This document shows, one piece after another, positions 25,707 through 31,679 of a stretch of DNA of 31,679 bases. The translations under genes and the position numbers were made by a program. Every line of letters starts with the position of its first letter. Positions within the stretch are counted from its first letter, which is position 1. Source of the stretch: Tannerella sp. (lineage in GTDB: Bacteria > Bacteroidota > Bacteroidia > Bacteroidales > Tannerellaceae); assembly GCA_031283785.1 (NCBI GenBank), contig JAITBC010000227.1:1-31679 (forward strand). The letters are read 5' to 3'. The notes below the pieces were generated by a model that was given only the letters and a program-made list of their open reading frames with translations, was not told the origin of the DNA and ran no database searches.

Positions 25707-28700
25707 TTATTTTTCTCCTCCGAAAACACTTCCATAACGATGATATTCGTATGCGATGCTCTGCTCTTTGAGGTAATGAAGCAATTCGATACGCCCTTCC
25801 GCGAGCGGTTTGTTGTGAGCGATATGCTTGCCCAACTCCGCCGCTTTGCGATAAAATGCATCCGGCAAATCCGGCGAACAGGTGCGAACACGCTCGTAAG
25901 TATCCATTTCTTCTATAAATGCGTATACAGTCTGTATACTGACCTGCGTTTGGACGCGCACGTTAACGGGCTGTGCAGGCGGCGGCATGTCGGGCGGCAT
26001 TTGGGTATGCGTGCCGGTCTGCTTTTGAGTCCGTATTTCCTTAAGTTTTGCAACGGCAGAGGTTATCGCCCGTATTTTCGGGTTATCCGCAGAAACGCTT
26101 ATCGTAAGCGGCGTCCCGGCTATGCCGGCAGCGAACAGCACGATCAGGATGTCCGTCATGGAATCTTTTTCTTCCACACGGAAACCGACGGATTCCAACG
26201 GCAGATACCGGAATATATTTTCTTCGCCGTAAATATGACTGATATCCTTTTCCTGCGAAAATTCATCCAACCATGCTTTTGTCAGACTTTCCACCGCATA
26301 ATTCAAACGGTTCCCGTCTTTTTCTTCGTCCTCAAATTCACTAAACGGTGATCCGGCGGATGTCTCCGGCAATTTGTTTTCCGTCAGTTCCACAAAGCAG
26401 GATACATAATTCGGGCCTCCTGCTTTGATGCCGCCTCCGAAAGCCGAACGTTTCATCCCGCCAAACGGCTGCCGGCTAACAATTGCTCCCGTTATACCAC
26501 GGTTAATATACAGGTTTCCGGCTTCTGTACGGTCGCGCCACATCCGGCGTTCGTCTTCATTCAAGCTTTGCAGTCCTGCCGTCAGGCAATATTCCGAAGA
26601 ATTTGCATATTCGATGCCCTGCTTCAGGTCGTCGATACAAACGACGGACAGCAAAGGGGCAAAAAGTTCGTTTTTAAACGTATAACCCGACGGTTTTACG
26701 CCCCATTTGACGGTCGGCTTCAGTATATATTTCTTTTCATCGACAAATTCGGGTGCGACGAGCCATGATTCTCCGGGTTCAAGGTGCTCAACGGCATGAA
26801 GCAGTTTTTCGTTTTTATTATCTATCATCGGCCCTACTGCCGTCATCGTGTCCCAGACGCTTCCGGTGCGCATACTTGTCACGGCATCTTTCAGCTTCGC
26901 CTTGAACACGTCGTCATGATATGCCCTTTTATCCAACAATAAGAGCGAACATGCGGAACATTTCTGGCCGGCATTGCCGAAAGCCGACGTTACGATATTC
27001 AATATCGCATGATCCAAATCAGCCGCAGCGGTTACGATAATCACATTTTTCCCTCCCGTTTCGGCGGAAAGAGGCGTTTTCGGGTTATCCTTCAACAGCC
27101 GGAAAGCCGTATCCGTTCCTCCGGTCAGTATCACATGCTTAACGGACGGGTGAGCTGTCAGACAGGCGAGCGAATCGCGCTCTGCCGGACAAACCACCTG
27201 CAGCGTATCCCGTGGAACGCCGGCGTTCCAAAAACATTCGGCAAACTTCCAGGCGACCGGCAGGGCTACGGTCGCCGGTTTAAGAATGACCGTATTGCCG
27301 CCGGCAAGCGCCGAGGCTACCCCTCCTGCAGGAATAGCCAGAGGGAAATTCCACGGCGAAATCACCAGTATGATTCCTTTCGGCCGATGTGATACCGCCG
27401 GCAGTTTGTCGAACGCTTTCATCGTGATCGGATAGTAGCGGCAGAAGTCGATCGCTTCGGAGACTTCCACATCGCCGTCCATAAATGTTTTCCCCGTGAC
27501 GGCAGCCATACAGCCGATCAGATCACCCCGCCGGGCGCTCAGGTTGTCTGCTGCGCGGTGAAGTATTTCATTGCGTTTGTCGACGGAAGTCTGCCGCCAG
27601 CCGGAAGCGTCTTTTTCCGCAATGTCAATGATAGCCGCGACCTGTTCGCGGGAAGATAGATTCGCTTCATAGAAACTGACCGTCATATTACGGCTACGGT
27701 CATAATACACTCGTTTTCGATCCGTATATATTTCGCTGTCGCCGATTTGAACCGGAATGACAATATTCGGTTCGTTCACGGCGTTTTGCCATGTCGAAAG
27801 TATATCCAATGCCCATTTGCGGTTTTGTGGCAAGTCGAGATCCGTATCCGGTTCGTTGGTAAAGGTATCGATATCGGTAACCGGGACGGGCGCTTTCGTT
27901 CTGTCTTGCGTACGAAACGGCGTAGCGCATACGCTGTTTTTCAGTTTATACGCTTCCTGAAACTGTGCGGCAAGGAAATTCCAGTGCGGGCTGTCAAGTT
28001 TCAGGTTGAATGTATAACAAAGGAAATTGTCTTTTCCCGTATTCTCGTCTAACCGGCGTACCAGATAAGATATGGCGTTCAGGAAATGATTCGCCTTGAC
28101 GACGGGTGTATAAAGGATAATCTGTTTCTGCAGTTTGCGCATTACACGCGGTAAATTGTTTGCCATGCCTTCCAGCATTTCAAATGTCACATATCCGGAC
28201 ACGCCGTTTTTCTCCGCCAGCAGGTGAGCGTAGGCAATCGTGAAATAATTATGCGAAGCAATGCCGACATGACAAGCTTTCACATTCGCGGGCTGTAATG
28301 CAATATCCAGGATATGCATATAATTTGCATCGACTTCGACTTTAGAACGGAATACCGGGTTTTCCCATCCCCGTAACGACGAGACGATGCTTTCCATCTG
28401 CAGGTTAGCTCCTTTCACTAAGCGCATTTTCAGTGGAGCGCCACCGTCGGCCACGCGTTTCCTTGCAAAATCAAGCAACCGTTTCTGCAATCCTTCAGCG
28501 TCGGGAAGATAGGCTTGTATAACGATTCCTGCGCTATAATCTTTAAATTCGTGACGACCCAGCACTTCGAGAAAAACGTCCATCGTCAGATGCGCATCTT
28601 TATATTCTTCCATATCCAGATTTACGAATTTGGCACGCGTATGCCCTTCGTTGTCGGTATACGGACACGTCATCGCTTTCCGGTAAATAGCCGCCACCAT

Positions 28701-29300
28701 TTCGCACAATTCCGCTTTATTCCGTTCGTAGCTTAACGGATGTATCCGGGCATATATTCCCGATATTTTTATGGAGATATAGTGGATGTCAGGTTCCGTC
28801 AACGCTTCGAGATAATGTTCGTAACGATTACGCGCCTCGGCGTCGCCAAGCACTACCTCGCCGAGTAGATTGACATTCTGCCCGATATTACTCTCCCGGC
28901 GCTCTGCCAGATGCCGCGTCAACTTCGGACGTTCCCCGGCGATAATAATCTTTGTCGTTTCAGCGCGAAGTTTTTTCTTGAAAACAGGCATTGCCACAGT
29001 CGGGAACAAGTATCCTCCCATCATATAAAGCCGCAATAAAAAACGCTCTGAAGCGCTGAAAAAATCGGGGATACCATACTTTTCGATAATCCGGCGCACC
29101 CGCTTGTTTAGCTTCCGGCTGTCGCGGATTTGCGACGATTCGTCAAGCATTTGCGAGAGGAATGTTTTATATTCCGGGGTTTGCACCAAAGAAGCATATT
29201 TCTTCTGCTCCTTAATTTCATCTTGAGTTAGCTCTTCGTCTGCTTTCGCAAGGAACTGTCTTGCCCAGTACAGAACATCTTTTACGGTTACATTTTCCAT
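25707..29300 (-). CDS. putA: Bifunctional proline dehydrogenase / L-glutamate gamma-semialdehyde dehydrogenase
   Basis: The product is 1197 residues. The FAD-dependent proline dehydrogenase barrel (about 130-450) has ISIKISGIYARIHPLS, RLVKGANLQMES, GIASHNYFTIA and YLVRRLDENTG, the RR motif that binds proline. The NAD-dependent aldehyde dehydrogenase domain (about 520-1000) has VISPWNFPLAI, ILTGGTDTAF, AETGGKN with the general-base Glu, and NAGQKCSACS with the nucleophile Cys. Together they oxidise proline to glutamate and feed electrons to the respiratory chain. No N-terminal ribbon-helix-helix DNA-binding domain is seen, so the protein does not repress its own gene as E. coli PutA does. A C-terminal extension of about 190 residues includes a Pro/Gln-rich linker. 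It has its own promoter with a palindromic operator. Confidence 0.96.
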   Translation of the reverse strand: MENVTVKDVLYWARQFLAKADEELTQDEIKEQKKYASLVQTPEYKTFLSQMLDESSQIRDSRKLNKRVRRIIEKYGIPDFFSASERFLLRLYMMGGYLFPTVAMPVFKKKLRAETTKIIIAGERPKLTRHLAERRESNIGQNVNLLGEVVLGDAEARNRYEHYLEALTEPDIHYISIKISGIYARIHPLSYERNKAELCEMVAAIYRKAMTCPYTDNEGHTRAKFVNLDMEEYKDAHLTMDVFLEVLGRHEFKDYSAGIVIQAYLPDAEGLQKRLLDFARKRVADGGAPLKMRLVKGANLQMESIVSSLRGWENPVFRSKVEVDANYMHILDIALQPANVKACHVGIASHNYFTIAYAHLLAEKNGVSGYVTFEMLEGMANNLPRVMRKLQKQIILYTPVVKANHFLNAISYLVRRLDENTGKDNFLCYTFNLKLDSPHWNFLAAQFQEAYKLKNSVCATPFRTQDRTKAPVPVTDIDTFTNEPDTDLDLPQNRKWALDILSTWQNAVNEPNIVIPVQIGDSEIYTDRKRVYYDRSRNMTVSFYEANLSSREQVAAIIDIAEKDASGWRQTSVDKRNEILHRAADNLSARRGDLIGCMAAVTGKTFMDGDVEVSEAIDFCRYYPITMKAFDKLPAVSHRPKGIILVISPWNFPLAIPAGGVASALAGGNTVILKPATVALPVAWKFAECFWNAGVPRDTLQVVCPAERDSLACLTAHPSVKHVILTGGTDTAFRLLKDNPKTPLSAETGGKNVIIVTAAADLDHAILNIVTSAFGNAGQKCSACSLLLLDKRAYHDDVFKAKLKDAVTSMRTGSVWDTMTAVGPMIDNKNEKLLHAVEHLEPGESWLVAPEFVDEKKYILKPTVKWGVKPSGYTFKNELFAPLLSVVCIDDLKQGIEYANSSEYCLTAGLQSLNEDERRMWRDRTEAGNLYINRGITGAIVSRQPFGGMKRSAFGGGIKAGGPNYVSCFVELTENKLPETSAGSPFSEFEDEEKDGNRLNYAVESLTKAWLDEFSQEKDISHIYGEENIFRYLPLESVGFRVEEKDSMTDILIVLFAAGIAGTPLTISVSADNPKIRAITSAVAKLKEIRTQKQTGTHTQMPPDMPPPAQPVNVRVQTQVSIQTVYAFIEEMDTYERVRTCSPDLPDAFYRKAAELGKHIAHNKPLAEGRIELLHYLKEQSIAYEYHRYGSVFGGEK

Positions 29301-29343
29301 ATGTATTTACATTATTAGATAGTATGCGTCAACTTTATTAACC

Positions 29344-29370
29344 TGACAAATCTACAATGTAAATTTGTCA
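29344..29370. promoter_or_regulatory. 27-bp near-perfect palindrome in the putA promoter (operator candidate)
   Basis: TGACAAAT, one mismatch, TACA, a central base, TGTA, one mismatch, ATTTGTCA: 24 of 26 paired positions are symmetric. It covers the -7 box and most of the spacer of the putA promoter, so a dimeric repressor bound here would block transcription. PutA itself lacks a DNA-binding domain, so a separate regulator is implied. Confidence 0.6.
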
Positions 29371-29378
29371 ATACAAAA
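29347..29378 (-). promoter_or_regulatory. Consensus promoter of putA
   Basis: On the minus strand TTTTG (plus 29374-29378), 19 bp, then TAGATTTG (plus 29347-29354), an exact TAnnTTTG. Box sequences and spacing match those at lptB. The ATG of putA is 47 bp downstream of the -7 box. Confidence 0.75.
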
Positions 29379-29474
29379 TTTATTGCAAATTTATTCTTTA
29401 CCGGGCTACTAAGAGAATAGGGATGAATAAGGGGGCTTTGACGGTCGGTACGACAGTTTTGAAATGCGCTTCCC

Positions 29475-29555
29475 GCGTCCGGACTTGAGTTTTTCACGTC
29501 CGGACAAAAGCGAAGGCGATGTATGGAGGTTCGAGGCCTGCCATATCATCGCCTT
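29475..29555 (-). terminator. Tandem hairpins after the second SusD gene
   Basis: The first hairpin pairs 29513-29526 (aaggcgatgtatgg) with 29541-29555, a 14-bp stem with one bulged base; on the minus strand CGCTTTTG follows. The second pairs two copies of the self-complementary gtccggac (29477-29484 and 29499-29506) around a 14-nt loop. The first lies 29 bp after the susD stop and is the likely terminator. The U-tract is short. Confidence 0.5.
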
Positions 29556-29583
29556 GCAGTCATTTATCAGCCTTTATCAAAAA

Positions 29584-31188
29584 CTATCTTTTCAGGTTCG
29601 GATTCAGCATGGCGTCTGCGGCCGGATAGGGAGCGTACATTTTAGAGTCGTCCCAGGTACCGGTTACTTCGACCTTTTCCTTTCGGAAGACGCCCGGTGC
29701 GACTTCGATTTCGGGATTTTGTTTCCTGAATTCGAAATGCTCCTTTACGCGGTTCATGCGGAACATGTCGTGATGACGGGGCGCCAGGCTGCCCCACATG
29801 TATCCGGCAATCTCCCAGCCGTGTTCGTCGTAGGCGGCTTCGGCCAACCTTTCGGGGGTCAGGCTGCCGGAAGGAATCGGCTCCAGACCGGCTCTGGTGC
29901 GAACGCGGTTGAGTACTTCATAGGCGAACGGATCATTTCCTCCCGAACGGCCAACGGCTTCGGCATACCAGCAATATACTTCCGAGAGACGGATGGTTTT
30001 GTGGGATTTCTCGCCGGTCATGCCACCCTGCGAAACAGGTTTGGCAATGTCAAACTCCGTTCCGCGGGCACCTTCACAAGCAGCCAGATACCAGGGATTG
30101 CATACCGTTCGGCCTGTCGGCGTTCCGTAATTGGGGTCCCACCACCAATCCTGCAGTTCGCCCTTGAGCAGCGTCTTTGGGGCGAAGGTAGCGTCCTTGC
30201 GCGGTCCTTCGGGGAAGTTTTTCCAGAACTTGATTTCAGCGCCCGAATCGTGCCATCCACCTCCGTCCATATCTTCGATGATGTCGCAATAAGTCGACAT
30301 TGCCGCCTGAGTGGTAAGGTTATAATAGGTAGCCAGCAGCACTTCCGTGTTCTTGTAGTTGTATTCCCAGGAATAAACTTTCCAGTATTCGTCGAGCAAC
30401 CGGTAGTAATATTCTTCACGGTCGGAGGCGTCGATGACTTCTTTTGCCTTGCTTGCGGCCTGTGTGTAATATTCGGTCTTGTGATACGGCCAACCGGCAT
30501 AGGAAAGATAAATGTATGCCAGCGTAGCTTTGGCGGCGCCCTGACTGACGGCGATGTTCATTCCATTTTGCGCGTATGGCGCGCTGGTCCACCGAACAGG
30601 CAAGTCTGCTTCGGCGATTTTCAGGTCTTTGATGACTTGCTCCATTATCTCTTCGGGCGAAGAAAGCGGCGCCTCGTAATTCATTTCATCCTCCAGGACG
30701 ACAGGCACCTTTTCCCAGCAACGGGACAGTTGAAAGTAGCAGAACCCCCGCCAGTAAGCTGCTTGTGCGATGGTTGTTTTCACTTTCTCGTTCAGGCGCG
30801 CATCGTCGCCGGTGAGTTTTCCGGCATGGTTGATGATATAATTGGCGGCCTTGATGACCTTGTAGGCAAGATCCCACGTATTGCGCAGACGCGAGCTGTT
30901 TTCGGAGACCTGGCTGCGGTCAAATTCCCGGAAATCTTCCTTGTTACTGGCCGGATGGGTCGTCAGATCGTCGCCTGCCCACATGTGAACCTGTCCTTCG
31001 TTTCTTGCCTGGCGGTTTGCCACCTGTCGGTATAAAGCATTCAGCGCAAGGTCCAAATCATTTTCAGTTCCGAAGAAGGTGCTTTGGGCTAACTGTCCCT
31101 TGGGATCTTCTTCGAGAAAGTCACTACAGGAAAATGCGGATAAAACCAACGATCCTGCCAAGATGTATGTAAATAAAGTTTTTTTCAT
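29584..31188 (-). CDS. SusD/RagB-family nutrient-binding outer-membrane lipoprotein
   Basis: The product is 534 residues, a complete SusD. The lipoprotein signal is MKKTLFTYILAGSLVLSAFSC with lipobox Cys at residue 21, and the mature start CSDFLEEDPKGQ is typical. Family marks include QAAYWRGFCYFQLSRCWEKVPVV, the LNRVRTRAGLEPI segment, YDEHGWEIAGYMWGSLAPRHHDMFR (the place of the E-x-x-x-EG-x-R-x-x-D-x-x-R block) and the end NPNLKR. It would act on the cell surface with the SusC receptor encoded 28 bp upstream. It is not closely similar to the SusD at 1-1805. Its DNA looks richer in G+C than that gene in the lines I counted. The ligand is unknown. Confidence 0.95.
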   Translation of the reverse strand: MKKTLFTYILAGSLVLSAFSCSDFLEEDPKGQLAQSTFFGTENDLDLALNALYRQVANRQARNEGQVHMWAGDDLTTHPASNKEDFREFDRSQVSENSSRLRNTWDLAYKVIKAANYIINHAGKLTGDDARLNEKVKTTIAQAAYWRGFCYFQLSRCWEKVPVVLEDEMNYEAPLSSPEEIMEQVIKDLKIAEADLPVRWTSAPYAQNGMNIAVSQGAAKATLAYIYLSYAGWPYHKTEYYTQAASKAKEVIDASDREEYYYRLLDEYWKVYSWEYNYKNTEVLLATYYNLTTQAAMSTYCDIIEDMDGGGWHDSGAEIKFWKNFPEGPRKDATFAPKTLLKGELQDWWWDPNYGTPTGRTVCNPWYLAACEGARGTEFDIAKPVSQGGMTGEKSHKTIRLSEVYCWYAEAVGRSGGNDPFAYEVLNRVRTRAGLEPIPSGSLTPERLAEAAYDEHGWEIAGYMWGSLAPRHHDMFRMNRVKEHFEFRKQNPEIEVAPGVFRKEKVEVTGTWDDSKMYAPYPAADAMLNPNLKR

Positions 31189-31216
31189 TTCTATTTAACT
31201 TTTAGAGGTTCGACAA

Positions 31217-31679
31217 TTAGAAAGTAATCTTCACTCCAAGCGTATAGCTTCTGGGTACCGGATAGGCGCCCCAGTCCACTCCGGTAACTCCCGAAATGCC
31301 GGTATAGTATACTTCGGGATCGTAGCCCTTATACTTGGTGAGGGTAAACAGATTCTGTGCGCTCAACGAGAGTCGGATGTCCGCAAACTTCGTCGTTTTC
31401 TTCGTCAAATAGTAGGCGATACTCACGTTCTTGAGTTTCACGAACGATGCGTCTTCGAGGTACTGCGTGGTGTTGCCGTAGGATTTTCCGGGACTTTTCA
31501 TACTTTGATATTCGGCGTCGGCTTTATTGGAGACCATGTCCCAGTTTTTGTAATAGGCGTCGCGCAGGTTAATGAACATCGAAGGCCCAACGATGGCCGT
31601 CATCTGATAGCGGGTAATGTCTAACCGTTGATACCCAATCGCGGAATTGAAGAAGGCGTTAAATTCAAAATTTTTCCAT
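31217..31679 (-). CDS. SusC/RagA-family TonB-dependent receptor, C-terminal fragment (cut by window edge)
   Basis: The frame is open from the right window edge to the stop at 31217, giving 153 residues of the receptor's last strands. The visible part starts WKNFEFNAFFNSAIGYQR and continues DASFVKLKNVSIAYYL, LSLSAQNLFTLTKYKGYDPEV and ends PRSYTLGVKITF, the standard SusC ending with a terminal Phe. An internal Met at residue 26 is not the start; the real one lies outside the window. With the SusD gene 28 bp downstream it forms a second SusCD pair. Whether it carries an STN domain cannot be seen. Confidence 0.93.
   Translation of the reverse strand, partial: WKNFEFNAFFNSAIGYQRLDITRYQMTAIVGPSMFINLRDAYYKNWDMVSNKADAEYQSMKSPGKSYGNTTQYLEDASFVKLKNVSIAYYLTKKTTKFADIRLSLSAQNLFTLTKYKGYDPEVYYTGISGVTGVDWGAYPVPRSYTLGVKITF

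Noticed and set aside
29464..31035. 523-codon open frame on the plus strand
   Set aside because: It lies opposite a complete SusD gene with clear family motifs; its translation has no domain character and starts in the terminator region. It is an antisense shadow.

Overview
The window reads as chromosomal DNA of a Bacteroidales bacterium (phylum Bacteroidota). It carries two SusC/SusD outer-membrane import pairs, an ECF sigma/FecR anti-sigma couple, BACON domains, and upstream regions that fit the Bacteroidota promoter (a TTTG-type -33 box, 19 bp, then TAnnTTTG at -7) rather than an E. coli type promoter. I cannot name the genus from the sequence.

Layout. (1) 1-8292, minus strand: the left edge of a polysaccharide utilisation locus. 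It holds a SusD lipoprotein running off the left edge, a SusC receptor with an STN signalling domain that is broken by a one-base frameshift, a FecR anti-sigma factor, an ECF sigma factor and a secreted CE15-type glucuronoyl esterase. (2) 8293-8835: a spacer with an imperfect inverted repeat resembling a MITE and a 56-residue membrane protein. (3) 8836-11701: housekeeping genes for a PlsC-type acyltransferase, an RRM RNA-binding protein, a CPBP membrane protease, and LptB on the opposite strand. (4) 11900-17940, plus strand: an operon of a Gfo/Idh/MocA dehydrogenase, a membrane tetraheme cytochrome fused to a SUMF1-like domain, a Tat-exported Gfo/Idh/MocA dehydrogenase, a Tat-exported TIM-barrel epimerase/eliminase, and a hemerythrin-like/LuxR regulator. 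(5) 25484-17937, minus strand: a six-gene phospho-signalling operon in transcription order of Ser/Thr kinase, BACON outer-membrane barrel protein, zinc-ribbon/FHA protein, FHA/trypsin-like protein lacking its catalytic His, PP2C phosphatase and FHA/multi-pass membrane protein. (6) 25707-29300, minus: PutA, with a near-perfect 27-bp palindrome in its promoter. (7) 29584-31679, minus: a second SusD and the end of a second SusC, running off the right edge.

How the parts work together (inference). Region 1 fits a sigma/anti-sigma-controlled PUL for uronic-acid-esterified hemicellulose. Region 4 fits an exported sugar- or glycoside-oxidation pathway in which dehydrogenases make a keto-sugar, a metal-dependent TIM-barrel enzyme isomerises or eliminates it, and the tetraheme cytochrome passes electrons to or from the membrane. 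Region 5 is the strongest candidate for an undescribed system: a complete writer, eraser and reader set for Ser/Thr phosphorylation that also encodes an outer-membrane protein and a pseudo-protease, suggesting envelope sensing. Regions 4 and 5 converge with a 4-bp overlap of their last genes and no room for a terminator.
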